Shown: piece by piece, positions 35,552 through 45,043 of the stretch
How positions within the stretch are numbered: the stretch's first letter is position 1
Layout of the letters: every line of letters begins with the position of its first letter
Assembly (NCBI RefSeq): GCF_008727715.1
Contig: NZ_CP044217.1
Location: forward strand, 124,001-188,000
Length of the DNA stretch: 64,000 nt
Reading direction: 5' to 3'
Source: Mesorhizobium terrae
Lineage (GTDB): Bacteria; Pseudomonadota; Alphaproteobacteria; Rhizobiales; Rhizobiaceae
The notes under the pieces: generated by a model
Told to the model about the DNA's origin: nothing
Seen by the model: the letters and a program-made list of their open reading frames with translations, nothing else
The model's database searches: none
Position numbers and translations under genes: made by a program

Positions 35552-36482
35552 TTATGGAGGTGCGACCTCAAGGAGTTCCCGAACGTTACTCTCTTGTCCG
35601 GTCGCCGACGCGATGATCCACGTTCGCAATTCCGGCGCGAACGGCTTTTGCAACGCCGATCGGTCCCATGCTAGGAAATACGGATGTGGCAACCGCAGCG
35701 CGAGTTTGAACGGGATCACTAGTCGGCCCGATGCAATATCGTCTCTGGCCATCGAGAACTGTGCGAGCACGAAGCCGCGACCGTTGACGGCAGCATCAAT
35801 TGCCGCGCTCGATAGCGAAAAAGCCACTTCGCCGGACTTTTTGTCGTATTTCCGGCCGATGCTTATTGCCCATTCGGTCCAGGTTGGGGGCGAGCGATGG
35901 TCGCTGGCCCACTCGATCGCGAGTAGCGGACATTCAAGGATATCTGCTGGCCTACGCAACGGGTGTCTCGTCAGCAGCGCTGGCGAGCAGGCTGGCACTA
36001 CCCAGTCGGTAAACAGTTCAACATAGTGGTCGTAGTCGCGGCTTTTTGTGCCGTAGGAAATGCGGAAGTCCACCTGTTCGTCGCCGAAGCGTGTCTCGGG
36101 CTCCGAGCCAATCAACCGTACGGTTGCGCCCACGTGATGTGCTTGCCAGTCGAACAACTGTGGCGCCATTGCTGGCAAGCGAAGGAAGGCAGGAGACGGT
36201 GAGGGCGCTTTCAACCCGAGCCCTCTCCAACAACTCCCCGGCGTTACGGATGCGATCGAAACTTCCTGATATCGCGGTATGATAGACCCGTCCCCATGAA
36301 GTTAGAGCAACGGTCCGGCCGCGACGCTCAAGGAGTTGAACGCCGAGCGCTTCTTCTGCCTTTCGAATCTTCTGGCTAACTGCTCCGGGCGACACGCCAA
36401 GCTCGTTCGCCGCGGCCGTGACGCTGCCATGTCGCCCGAAGGCTTCGAATGCTTCTATGGCACGTAGCTGAGGCGGTTTCAT
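35552..36482 (-). pseudogene. LysR-family regulator (GcvA-like), frameshifted
   Basis: ATG 36482 begins MKPPQLRAIEAFEAFGRHGS with the HTH (VTAAANELGVSPGAVSQKIR). The frame leaves the family at SLASNGATVV near 36165; another frame carries on MAPQLFDWQAHHVGATVRLI to ELLEVAPP, stopping at 35552. Together about 308 residues, normal for a GcvA-type LysR protein. A small indel near 36160-36175 separates the two parts. It is divergent from the Rieske oxygenase gene (125 bases apart), so it was probably that operon's regulator. Confidence 0.8.
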
Positions 36483-36606
36483 CTGAGGGCACCCATCGTC
36501 TGTTTTAGTTTTTCTAAAATAGAACGCAGGCGCAAGCCCTTTTTGCGCAAGACTCCTCGAGCTAGCTTCGCCTCACCAAGATGAAAATCCAGGGAGGTCG
36601 GGTGTC

Positions 36607-37647
36607 ATGTTTCTCAGGAATTGCTGGTATGTCGCAGCGTGGGATCATGAGGTCGGCCGAGACCTGAAGCCGTTCAGGATATTGGGAGAGGACATCGTCC
36701 TTTACCGCAAGACCGACGGCGCCGCCGCCGCCCTGGAAGATGCCTGTCCACACCGCAAGCTGCCGCTCTCCATGGGGCGCATCAAGGGCGACGACGTCGA
36801 ATGCGGCTACCATGGCCTGACCTTCGACTGCACCGGCACCTGCACGCGGGTTCCGGGCGCTGAGAAGATTCCCCATGTGGCGCGCGTGCAGAGCTATCCG
36901 CTGGTCGAGCGCTACGGCCTTTTGTGGATTTGGTTGGGCGAGGCCGAGAAGGCCGATCCGGCGAAGATCTTCCAGGTCGAGCACTGGGGTGATCCGGCCT
37001 GGGGCGTCAATCGCGGCGAGTCGATGACGCTCGACTGCAACTACCTCTATATGAGCGACAACCTGCTCGATCCCTCGCATGTGTCCTGGGTGCACCAGAC
37101 CTCCTTCGGCGGCGTGAAGGCGATGGAGGACGTGCCGTTGCAGACCACCATTGGCGAGGACGGCGTCATCGTCTGGCGCTGGATGATCGACCAGGCGCCG
37201 TCGCCCTTCTATGCGCCCTTCCTCAAGTTCAAGGGCAATTGCGATCGCAAGCAGCACTACGAGGTGCGCTATCCGAGCAACGCCATCATCAAGGCGATCT
37301 TCGTGCCGGCCGGCACCGGCGGCGAGGGCAAACCCTACCACGAGGACGTGTTCCTCATGGACAGCTACAACTTCATGACGCCGGTCGATGCCGAGCACAC
37401 CAAATACTACTGGTTCCAGATGCGTAATTTCGCGCCGGACGACGCGGAGGTTTCGCAGCAGTTCGCCAAATCGGTGCGCGGTGCCTTCGACGAGGACCGG
37501 GTGGTGCTCAACGCCGTGCAGAAGGGCATGGCCAACAAGCGCACGCCCAACCTTGATCTCAAGATCGATGTCGGGCCGCTGCGCTTCCGCCGCAACCTGG
37601 ACAAGCTGATCGAGGCCGAGGGCCTGCATCTGGCGGCCGCCGAATGA
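36607..37647 (+). CDS. Rieske non-heme iron oxygenase (VanA-like)
   Basis: 346 residues from ATG 36607. The Rieske cluster motifs are CPHRKLPLSMG and CGYHGLTFDCTG (C-x-H and C-x2-H). The mononuclear iron site is expected from NLLDPSHVSWVHQTSFGG with two His and a later Asp in the C-terminal half. The opening MFLRNCWYVAAWDHEVGRDL is that of the VanA/TsaM group, which carries out O- or N-demethylation and methyl hydroxylation of small aromatic and related compounds. It overlaps the reductase gene (ATGA) that supplies electrons. The substrate is not known. Confidence 0.92.
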   Translation: MFLRNCWYVAAWDHEVGRDLKPFRILGEDIVLYRKTDGAAAALEDACPHRKLPLSMGRIKGDDVECGYHGLTFDCTGTCTRVPGAEKIPHVARVQSYPLVERYGLLWIWLGEAEKADPAKIFQVEHWGDPAWGVNRGESMTLDCNYLYMSDNLLDPSHVSWVHQTSFGGVKAMEDVPLQTTIGEDGVIVWRWMIDQAPSPFYAPFLKFKGNCDRKQHYEVRYPSNAIIKAIFVPAGTGGEGKPYHEDVFLMDSYNFMTPVDAEHTKYYWFQMRNFAPDDAEVSQQFAKSVRGAFDEDRVVLNAVQKGMANKRTPNLDLKIDVGPLRFRRNLDKLIEAEGLHLAAAE

Positions 37648-38756
37648 ACGCCTTCGCCGCCCCCGCAACCATGCGCGCGAGCGGCTTCCGCGAGCTGAGA
37701 GTGGTCGCCAAAAAACGCGAGAGCAGCACCATCACCTCCTTTCACCTCGAGCCCGCCGATGCGGACGGCTGGCGCGATTTCCAGCCGGGCCAGTTCCTCG
37801 TTTTTCGCATACCGACGCCCGATGGCGGCATGGTGCTGCGCAATTATAGCGTCTCGTGCGCGCCCGGACTTGCCGATCGTTACCGCATCACTGTCAAGCG
37901 CGAGGCAGCTCCCGCTGCCGGCCTGCCGGATGGCGTGAGTTCGTGCCACCTGCACGATAGCGTCGCCGTCGGCGACGTGCTTGTCGCGGACGGTCCACGC
38001 GGCGATTTCGTGCTGGATTGCGAGAGCGACCGGCCGGTCGTGCTCCTAAGCGGCGGCGTCGGCCTGACCCCGCTCGTCTCCATGCTGCATGCGCTCGCCG
38101 CCGGCGAGCGCCGCGTCTTCTTCATCCACGCCTGCGACAATGGCGATGTTCATGCGCTGCGCGAGGAAGTGGAAGGACTTGCCGCGTCCCGGCCGGGGAT
38201 CATCGCGCATTTCTGCTATCGCTTTCCGACCGGACGGGATGCGACTTCGAACCCACACCATTCGCAGGGCGTGATCGCGCGGGACCTGCTTCAAAAGCTT
38301 TTGCCGCTCGACGACTACGATTTCTATCTGTGCGGGCCGCCGCCGTTCATGCAGGCGCTGTACGGTATCCTGCGCGATCTCGGCGTGGCCAGGCAGCGCA
38401 TCGCCTATGAGTTCTTCGGCCCGGCCACGATACTCGAGGCGGAGCCCCGTCCGATCCCGGTTGCGCCTCCCGTCGAAACGGCGCCGCAGGCTGACGGTGA
38501 CAATGTGGCCGTCGAGTTCCGCAAGTCGGGCATCAAGGCCGTATGGGACGGGAAGGCGGACTCGCTTCTGGCTTTCGCCGAAGACCTCGGCCTCTCACCC
38601 GAATTCAGCTGCCGGGCCGGCATCTGCGGCACCTGCAAGTCGCATCTGGTGGCCGGGGAGGTCGCCTATTTCGAAGAGCCGCTCGACGAGCTCGCCGAGG
38701 GCGAGGTGCTGCTGTGCTGCTCGAAGCCGAAAGGAGCCGTCGTCTTGGACCTGTGA
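37644..38756 (+). CDS. oxygenase reductase (FMN/NADH domain plus plant-type 2Fe-2S)
   Basis: 370 residues in the order flavin-binding domain (LVFRIPTPDGGMVLRNYSVS with the RxYS motif), NAD-binding domain (VVLLSGGVGLTPLVSMLHAL, FYLCGPPPFMQALYGIL) and a C-terminal 2Fe-2S ferredoxin domain (FSCRAGICGTCKSHLVAG plus LLCCSKP). This is the arrangement of VanB-like or CntB-like reductases, although here the FNR part is of the nitric-oxide-dioxygenase type (HSQGVIARDLL). It passes electrons from NADH to the Rieske oxygenase encoded just upstream. Confidence 0.92.
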   Translation: MNAFAAPATMRASGFRELRVVAKKRESSTITSFHLEPADADGWRDFQPGQFLVFRIPTPDGGMVLRNYSVSCAPGLADRYRITVKREAAPAAGLPDGVSSCHLHDSVAVGDVLVADGPRGDFVLDCESDRPVVLLSGGVGLTPLVSMLHALAAGERRVFFIHACDNGDVHALREEVEGLAASRPGIIAHFCYRFPTGRDATSNPHHSQGVIARDLLQKLLPLDDYDFYLCGPPPFMQALYGILRDLGVARQRIAYEFFGPATILEAEPRPIPVAPPVETAPQADGDNVAVEFRKSGIKAVWDGKADSLLAFAEDLGLSPEFSCRAGICGTCKSHLVAGEVAYFEEPLDELAEGEVLLCCSKPKGAVVLDL

Positions 38757-38888
38757 CCGTCGCAAAGCCCAGTACAGATGCGAACTCCAGGCGAAACCCA
38801 GAGAACGGAAGCGTTGACGTGGACAGTGCGGTCAAAACGGCATCGAAGAGCGACACTCCTTTCAACCGGCATGCAGGAGGGCCTCGCC

Positions 38889-40859
38889 ATGCGTGAACCA
38901 GCCTCCGCGCCCTCCTATTCACTCGGCTTTGCCGACCTGCGGCGGAATTTCCAAACCGCCGCGCGGCGCGCCAACGCCGAACTCTTCGAATATCCGCATC
39001 CGCTGCACGGGCCGGACGGCGAGAAATTGGCGACCGACGTGGCGCTGCTCGGCCGCCGCGATGCGCCAAAGCTGCTCGTCCTGATTTCTGGAACCCACGG
39101 CATCGAGGGCCAGTTCGGCTCGGCCTGCCAGACGGCGTGGGCGGCGCAGAACCATCCATGGCGGCTGCCGGAAGACACGGCGGTGCTGACCATACATCTC
39201 ATCAATCCATGGGGCACGGCCTGGTCGCGGCGGGTCAACGAGGACAATGTCGATCTGAACCGCAATTTCATCGACTGGGAAGCCGCTCCGCCCCGTAACG
39301 AGAAATACGCGGCCTTGCATGAGGCGCTTGTGTGGCGCGAATGGGAAGGTCCGGAACGGGATCGCGCCGACGAAGCTTTCGCGGCGGCAAGAAAGGCGTT
39401 GGGCGCGCACGCGGTCATCGCGCAGATTGTCGAAGCCGGGCAGTACGAGTTCCCCGATGGCCTCTACTACGGCGGCGACGGGCCGACCTGGTCGAACCGC
39501 ACGTTGCGCGAAATCCTGACGACATTCGCCGGCCATGCCCGGCAGGCGATCGTTTTCGATCTCCACACCGGCGCGGGGCCTTACGGCTATCCGGCGCTGC
39601 TCACGGTGGCGGAAGCAGACCATGCCGGTATCGCCTGGGGGCAATCCGTGTTCGGCCCGGCGCTGGCGACGGTGCTGACGGGAAGGGATGCCACGACCGA
39701 TACCGGCATCGCCGCCACCGCCACCGGCTATGTTTCGGACGCCGTGCGCAAGGCGATGCCGCAAGCACGCGTGTTGCCGCTGGTGGTGGAATGCGGCACG
39801 CTGAAGGGCGAGGCCGTGCTGGAGGCCGTGATCGCAGACAACTGGTTGCATCTGGCCGGAACGGTGGGTTCGCCGCTCGGCGGGCGCATAAAAAGCACGC
39901 TGCGCTCGGCTTTCATCCCTGAGGACGCAGATTGGCAAGGCAACTGCCTGGCGACGAGCCTGCGCTATTTCGACCGCGCGCTCGCCGACCTGAAAAGTGG
40001 GGGCAGTCCCTCGCGCAAAGGCCCGGTGCTCAAATTGGTGGCGGCCGGCGCCGAGGTAGAGACACTGCCTCCCGTCGAGCCCGCGCCCGCGCCGGCAAGG
40101 CCGGCCGTCGAGGTGGACGACCTGCACAAGAGTTTCGGCAATCTCGAAGTGTTGAGCGGCGTCAGTCTCGCCGCGCAGCCCGGCGAGGTGGTGTCGATGA
40201 TCGGCTCCTCAGGTTCGGGCAAGAGCACGTTCTTGCGCTGCATCAACCTGCTCGAACAACCCAACGGCGGCCGTGTCTTCGTCGACGGCGAAGAGATCTG
40301 CATGAAGCCGGCCGGCGAGGGGCGCTCGGTCCCGGCCGACATGCGCCAGGTCGAGCGCATCCGCGCGCGCGTCGGCATGGTGTTCCAGAGCTTCAATCTG
40401 TGGCCGCACATGACGGTGCTAGAAAACATCGTCGAGGCGCCCGTACACGTCTTGAAGGAACGCCGCGACGAGGCCGTCGAGCGTGCGCACGCGCTGCTGA
40501 AAAAGGTCGGCCTTTCGGAAAAGCACGGCCAGTATCCCGGCCAGCTTTCGGGCGGCCAGCAGCAGCGCGCGGCGATCGCGCGGACGCTGGCGATGCGTCC
40601 CAAGGTCATCCTGTTCGACGAGCCGACCTCAGCGCTCGATCCCGAGCTGGTGGGCGAGGTGCTGCGCGTCATCCGCCAGCTCGCGGATGACGGCAACACC
40701 ATGATCCTGGTGACGCACGAGATGCAGTTTGCGCGCGAGGTGTCGCACAAGATCCTCTTTCTCCATCGCGGCAAGGTGGAGGAGGAGGGGGCTCCGGCGG
40801 AGCTGTTCGCCAATCCACGGTCCGAGCGTCTGCGCCAGTTCCTGGCCCGCACGCTCTGA
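38889..40859 (+). CDS. fusion of DUF2817/M14-like peptidase with polar amino acid ABC ATPase
   Basis: One frame of 656 residues from ATG 38889 (AGGAGG seven bases upstream). Residues 1-370 are a DUF2817 zinc carboxypeptidase-like domain: LISGTHGIEGQFGSACQ, NVDLNRNFIDW, FDLHTGAGPYGYPALL and VVECGTLKGEAVLEAV. A Pro/Ala linker (PPVEPAPAPARPAVE) leads to a full GlnQ/HisP-type ATPase of about 250 residues with GSSGSGKSTFLRCINLLE, LSGGQQQRAAIARTLA, ILFDEPTSALDP and VTHEMQFAREVS. The ATPase should power the permeases at 41830-43228. The fused peptidase could trim peptides or amides tied to uptake. The joint shows no sign of a lost stop codon. Confidence 0.9.
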   Translation: MREPASAPSYSLGFADLRRNFQTAARRANAELFEYPHPLHGPDGEKLATDVALLGRRDAPKLLVLISGTHGIEGQFGSACQTAWAAQNHPWRLPEDTAVLTIHLINPWGTAWSRRVNEDNVDLNRNFIDWEAAPPRNEKYAALHEALVWREWEGPERDRADEAFAAARKALGAHAVIAQIVEAGQYEFPDGLYYGGDGPTWSNRTLREILTTFAGHARQAIVFDLHTGAGPYGYPALLTVAEADHAGIAWGQSVFGPALATVLTGRDATTDTGIAATATGYVSDAVRKAMPQARVLPLVVECGTLKGEAVLEAVIADNWLHLAGTVGSPLGGRIKSTLRSAFIPEDADWQGNCLATSLRYFDRALADLKSGGSPSRKGPVLKLVAAGAEVETLPPVEPAPAPARPAVEVDDLHKSFGNLEVLSGVSLAAQPGEVVSMIGSSGSGKSTFLRCINLLEQPNGGRVFVDGEEICMKPAGEGRSVPADMRQVERIRARVGMVFQSFNLWPHMTVLENIVEAPVHVLKERRDEAVERAHALLKKVGLSEKHGQYPGQLSGGQQQRAAIARTLAMRPKVILFDEPTSALDPELVGEVLRVIRQLADDGNTMILVTHEMQFAREVSHKILFLHRGKVEEEGAPAELFANPRSERLRQFLARTL

Positions 40860-40933
40860 CAAGGAAAGGCGCTGAGAATCGTCTTGGGAAACGGCCCGAT
40901 GCGAAACAACCATCCATAAAGGGGAACACGAAG

Positions 40934-41731
40934 ATGAAACTGAAGATCCTTTCTCTCTTTGTCGCGCTTGCCGCCGGCGTGGGACATGCGTCGGCGGCGG
41001 AGGGCGAGCTGGCAATCGGCACCGAAGGGGCCTATCCACCCTGGAGCATGGCCGATGCTGCAGGCAACGTGACCGGCTTCGACGCCGACGTCGGCAACCT
41101 GTTGTGCGAAAAGCTGGCGGTGAAATGCCGCTTCGTGGTGCAGGCTTTCGACGGCCTGATCCCGGCGCTCAAGGCCAAGCGCTTCGACGTCATCATCTCG
41201 GGCATGTCGATCACCGAGGACCGCAGGAAGGAGATCGATTTCTCCGTCGGCTATGCGGAACTGGCCAACATGTTCGTCGCGCCGAAAGGGTCGGACCTGG
41301 CCGCCATCACCGACTACGACACGCTTCTGAAAGCGCTCGACGGCAAGAAGGTCGGCGTGCAGGCGGGAACGACACATGCGCACTTCCTGGAAAAGAAAGT
41401 GCCGGATGCGGACATCAAGACCTATGACACGCTCGACCAGATGCAGATCGATCTCGCGACGGGGCGCATCGATACTGCATTCGCTGACGTGTCGGCTCTG
41501 CAGGACTTCCTCGCCAAGCCGGACGGAAAGAATTTTCAGCTAGTCGACGTGAAAATTCTCAGCACGGTCGATCCGACGCTCGGCGAAGGCGTAGGCGTTG
41601 GCATCGCCAAGGACAACACCGAACTCAAGGCCAAGATCAACAAGGCCCTGTGTGAGCTGGTCGCGGACGGCTCGGTCGGTAAGTCCAGCGAGAAATGGTT
41701 CAAGATGGATATTTCCCGCCCCTGCCAGTGA
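40934..41731 (+). CDS. polar amino acid ABC transporter, periplasmic binding protein
   Basis: 265 residues. Signal peptide MKLKILSLFVALAAGVGHAS with cleavage near ASAA. The mature part is an SBP family 3 protein: IGTEGAYPPWSMADAAGNVTGFD, GLIPALKAKRFDVIISGMSIT, ERRKEI-type segment DRRKEIDFSVGY, KVGVQAGTTHAHFLEK and GVGVGIAKDN. It resembles lysine/arginine/ornithine- or octopine/nopaline-binding proteins. It delivers its ligand to the permeases encoded next. The ligand is probably a basic or modified amino acid, perhaps the substrate or product of the Rieske oxygenase (inference). Confidence 0.92.
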   Translation: MKLKILSLFVALAAGVGHASAAEGELAIGTEGAYPPWSMADAAGNVTGFDADVGNLLCEKLAVKCRFVVQAFDGLIPALKAKRFDVIISGMSITEDRRKEIDFSVGYAELANMFVAPKGSDLAAITDYDTLLKALDGKKVGVQAGTTHAHFLEKKVPDADIKTYDTLDQMQIDLATGRIDTAFADVSALQDFLAKPDGKNFQLVDVKILSTVDPTLGEGVGVGIAKDNTELKAKINKALCELVADGSVGKSSEKWFKMDISRPCQ

Positions 41732-41773
41732 AGCTTCGATGCCCGCACGGCTTGCGGGCGCCATATCGAAGCA

Positions 41774-41802
41774 GGCGGAGCCGCGGAACGAGCGGCTCCG
41801 CC
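41774..41802. terminator. stable hairpin between binding protein and permease genes
   Basis: Arms GGCGGAGCCGC and GCGGCTCCGCC around GGAACGA, with no T run. Such a structure is likely to act as a partial terminator or 3' stabiliser that gives more binding protein than permease. Confidence 0.6.
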
Positions 41803-41829
41803 TCCCAGAAATCACCATAGGTACACCCG

Positions 41830-42537
41830 ATGGATTTCGGTCTTTGGCAGGTCTGGGAAGGCGGTTGGGTTGGCGCTATCCTTCGTGGTGCTGCCGTTAC
41901 GATTGCGGTGGCGGTGACAGCCATGCTTGGCGGGGTCATCGTCGGCATCGTCTGTGGCCTCGTCAAATGGGGGCGCATCCGCCCGCTGACCTATCTCGTC
42001 GACGGTTATACGGCTTTAGTGCGCGGGGTGCCGGAACTACTCATCATCTATCTGTTGTTTTTCTCTTCGGTCGAGTTCGTCACCAAGGTCGCTACCGCAT
42101 TTGGCTACGCGGGTCTGGCAGACGCCGGTTACGCTTTCATCATAGCGGTGGTAGCCATCGGCGCGATCTCGGGGGCTTACTCAACGGAAGTCGTGCGCGG
42201 TGCGCTGGAAGCCGTACCTCACGGTCATGTCGAGGCCGCCCGAGAACTCGGCCTGCCGGGTTCGCGAATTTTCCGGCGCATCATCGCGCCGCAGATGCTA
42301 CGCATCGCTTTTCCGGGCCTGAACAACGTTTGGCAAACCACCATCAAGGATACCGCTCTTGTTTCGGTGGTCGGCTTGCAGGAATTGATGCGCACGGCGT
42401 TTATCGGTTCCGGCACCACGCGCCATCCCTTTATCTTCTATCTGATCGCGGCGGTGGTCTATCTCGCAATCACGCTTGTCAGTCAGTTCGGCATCGACCG
42501 GGCCGAACGCGGCCTGAGGTTACGCGAAAGAAAGTAG
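41830..42537 (+). CDS. polar amino acid ABC transporter permease (HisQ type)
   Basis: 235 residues with five to six helices and the HisMQ-type N-terminal block DGYTALVRGVPELLIIYLLFF. The coupling loop is EAVPHGHVEAARELGLPGSRIFRRIIAPQ. It pairs with the permease at 42542 and the ATPase fused to the peptidase. GGTACACCCG upstream gives a weak ribosome binding site. The frame is intact. Confidence 0.92.
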   Translation: MDFGLWQVWEGGWVGAILRGAAVTIAVAVTAMLGGVIVGIVCGLVKWGRIRPLTYLVDGYTALVRGVPELLIIYLLFFSSVEFVTKVATAFGYAGLADAGYAFIIAVVAIGAISGAYSTEVVRGALEAVPHGHVEAARELGLPGSRIFRRIIAPQMLRIAFPGLNNVWQTTIKDTALVSVVGLQELMRTAFIGSGTTRHPFIFYLIAAVVYLAITLVSQFGIDRAERGLRLRERK

Positions 42538-42541
42538 GCGC

Positions 42542-43228
42542 ATGGACTTCGACCTGATCCGCGAAGCGGTCCCGGTTCTCCTGAAGGGGCTACGCGTTAC
42601 CGCGCAGCTGACACTATTCTCGATGCTGATCGGTTTTAGTCTTGGCCTGTTGTTGGCGGTTATGCGCGTATCAACTAACCGTTTCGTTTCCGGTTTTGCC
42701 AAATACTATAGCAATGTCTTCCGCGGAACACCGCTTCTGGTCCAGATATTCCTATTCTACTACGGTCTAGGTCAGTTCTCCTTCGTGAAGGAAAATGCTG
42801 TGCTGTGGTGGGTGGTCAGTGACGGCGCGCGTTGTGCGGTGATGGCGCTGGCACTTAACACTGCGGCTTATACATCCGAGATCCTGCGCGGCGGCTTAAT
42901 GTCGGTGCCTCACGGGCTCGTCGAGGCCGCCCAAGCCTGCGGCATGTCGCGGGTTCTGCGGTCTCGCCGCATCGAATTTCCACTTGCCATCCACCAAGCG
43001 CTACCCGCCTACGGGAATGAAGTAGTGCTGTTGGTAAAGGGCACAAGCCTCGCGTCGACCATAACTGTGCTGGAAGTGACGGGATACGCCAAACGCCTGA
43101 TGAGCCAGACCTATGCGGTGCTGGAGGTTTTCGCGATTGCTGGCGCGCTTTATCTGGTCACCAATTTGATCCTGGTTGCATTAGTGCGAGCACTCGAGAA
43201 TCGCTTTATGCGTCATCATCGGCGGTAA
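42542..43228 (+). CDS. polar amino acid ABC transporter permease (HisM type)
   Basis: 228 residues, 4 bases after the HisQ-type gene. It shows the membrane block YYSNVFRGTPLLVQIFLFYYGLGQ and the coupling loop MSVPHGLVEAAQACGMSRVLRSRRIEFP. It forms the heterodimeric channel with the preceding permease. It is the last gene of the operon that starts with either the Rieske oxygenase or the peptidase-ATPase fusion. Confidence 0.92.
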   Translation: MDFDLIREAVPVLLKGLRVTAQLTLFSMLIGFSLGLLLAVMRVSTNRFVSGFAKYYSNVFRGTPLLVQIFLFYYGLGQFSFVKENAVLWWVVSDGARCAVMALALNTAAYTSEILRGGLMSVPHGLVEAAQACGMSRVLRSRRIEFPLAIHQALPAYGNEVVLLVKGTSLASTITVLEVTGYAKRLMSQTYAVLEVFAIAGALYLVTNLILVALVRALENRFMRHHRR

Positions 43229-43680
43229 GCGTCCCAAAAGGCGATAGCGATACGCTTCAACTGTACACGTTCGACAGACCAAGCAAGAAATTTACTCCAG
43301 GTTCTAACCTCCTTGTTGTTGCATATCGAATGGCGCACCGCTCAGGCCCAGCAAGCATGGAAGTCGTAGAGGCTTGCAATTGTTTACGGTTGACTAAGGG
43401 ATGCAGATTTCTTTCAAGAACCATGGCGGAATCCAATCTATCTCGCATGTTCATTGGGCTGACCAATGTCGAGATGGGGGCGGATGATCTATTCGGCACT
43501 TGGATCATTGACAGGGTGGGAAGAAAACAGCCCCATGCTCCCGATCGAGGAAATGGGATAGGCGTCGCGCCAATACCGAAGACTAGCGCGTTGTTGCCGA
43601 CGCCTGTTTGCTGGTGCGAGTTGCGCGGAAGGTCGAGCCTGCGTGTCGCCTGGTCGTCCCAAGCGGAAGCGCGTTGAGCC
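43229..43680. other. 450-base gap without a recognisable gene
   Basis: Open frames of about 115 codons (+) and 146 codons (-) exist, but neither resembles a family and both mirror each other. The composition is less GC-rich than the flanks. It may be a decayed gene or a control region for the MFS gene. Confidence 0.5.
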
Positions 43681-44856
43681 ATGCGCGCCGGTTTCATCGC
43701 GCTAGCCGTTGCCTATGTGCTCAGTCAGTTTTTCCGCGCTTTTCTCGCCGTGCTGGCGCCAGTGCTCCAAACCGAGATCGGAGCTCACGCCAATGACCTG
43801 GCGTTCGCCACCGGAGTCTGGCTGGCCGCCTTCGCGGCACTTCAGCTCCCGGTCGGCTATGCGCTCGACTATCTCGGTCCGCGCCGCACCTCCAGCGGGC
43901 TCATACTGGCTGCGATCGGCGCTGCCGTCTTCGCCCTGGCACAAGGCCCGGCGACAGTGACGGTGGCGATGGCCTTGATCGGAGCCGGCTGCGCACCGGC
44001 CCTCATGGTTTCACTCTACATTTTCGCCCGCATCTACCCGCCGGCTCTATTTGCGAGCCTGACAGGCCTGCTGATGGGCGTCAGCTCGATCGGCAATCTC
44101 GCCGCCGCTACCCCGATGGCCTGGGCGGCAAGCGTTTTCGGATGGCGTGCCTGCCTGTGGGCACTGGCGGCCGGCACGACGCTGACCACGCTCGCGATCG
44201 TCGCCTTCGTGCATGATCCGGAACGCGCGGCAATGTCAGGAGAGAACAATGGAGGGTTCTTCGCCCTGCTGAGGACGCCGGCCATATTGCTCCTCGTCCC
44301 GCTGACCTTCGTTCACTATGCCCCGGTTGCGGGCATTCGCGGGCTGTGGGTCGGCCCCTATCTGGCAGATGCTTTCGGTCTCGATGCGGTGGGGATCGGC
44401 AACGTGAGCCTCGCAATGGGCATAGCGATGATCGCCGGAAGCTTTGTCTACGGGCCGCTGGACAGGATGCTCGGTACCCGCAAGGGGGCGCTGCTCGGCG
44501 GCAACCTCGCGCTCGCGGCGGCCCTCCTCGGCCTCTGGGCCTGGCCGTCGGCCGGGCTCGGCCTTGCCGTGGCCCTGCTCTGCGCCATCGGCTTCTTCGG
44601 CTCTTCCTATCCCCTGATGATCGCGTATGGCCGCAGCTTCTTTCCGCATCATCTGGCGGGGCGTGGCGTCACCTTTCTCAACTTCGTCGCGATGGGCGGT
44701 GCGGGGCTCGCGCAGATCGCGAGTGGTTGGCTGTACGGGATGACGGGCAATCCGGCGGCCCCGGCCGCTCCCCACGCCATGGTGTTTCTGTTCTTTGGCG
44801 TCCTCGTTCTTGCCGGGTGCGGGATATACGCCTTTACGGGCGATCGGCTCGATTGA
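43681..44856 (+). CDS. MFS transporter
   Basis: 391 residues with about 12 transmembrane helices. The start MRAGFIALAVAYVLSQFFRA is followed by LPVGYALDYLGPRRTSSGLI, the loop 2-3 motif of the major facilitator superfamily, and the central loop carries VHDPERAAMSGENN. The second half repeats YGPLDRMLGTRKG. It resembles uncharacterised rhizobial MFS proteins next to catabolic genes. Its position 190 bases before creatinase 1 suggests a metabolite exporter or importer for this locus, but it has its own control region. The substrate is unknown. Confidence 0.9.
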   Translation: MRAGFIALAVAYVLSQFFRAFLAVLAPVLQTEIGAHANDLAFATGVWLAAFAALQLPVGYALDYLGPRRTSSGLILAAIGAAVFALAQGPATVTVAMALIGAGCAPALMVSLYIFARIYPPALFASLTGLLMGVSSIGNLAAATPMAWAASVFGWRACLWALAAGTTLTTLAIVAFVHDPERAAMSGENNGGFFALLRTPAILLLVPLTFVHYAPVAGIRGLWVGPYLADAFGLDAVGIGNVSLAMGIAMIAGSFVYGPLDRMLGTRKGALLGGNLALAAALLGLWAWPSAGLGLAVALLCAIGFFGSSYPLMIAYGRSFFPHHLAGRGVTFLNFVAMGGAGLAQIASGWLYGMTGNPAAPAAPHAMVFLFFGVLVLAGCGIYAFTGDRLD

Positions 44857-44971
44857 GAAGATTGCCGCGCGCCGGCGCCCGCCATGTCAGGCCTTCTCGC
44901 AACGCCGCCAGCAAACCATCAGCCCGGCAGACGGTTCGGCTTGCCATAAGCAGGCAAAATGGCAGCATCAG

Positions 44972-44990
44972 GTGAATAAATTTTTCTCAT
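44972..44990 (-). promoter_or_regulatory. putative LysR operator, site B, upstream of creatinase 1
   Basis: Minus-strand sequence ATGAGAAAAATTTATTCAC contains TGA-N11-TCA, the LysR T-N11-A dyad. It matches the site at 47368-47386 at 15 of 19 positions and the site at 48350-48368 at 14 of 19. It lies 54 bases before the creatinase start codon. Confidence 0.6.
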
Positions 44991-45043
44991 AAAAAAGCCG
45001 TCTGTAACGTCGCGCCATCCAATCGCGCATATGGAGGAGCGAA

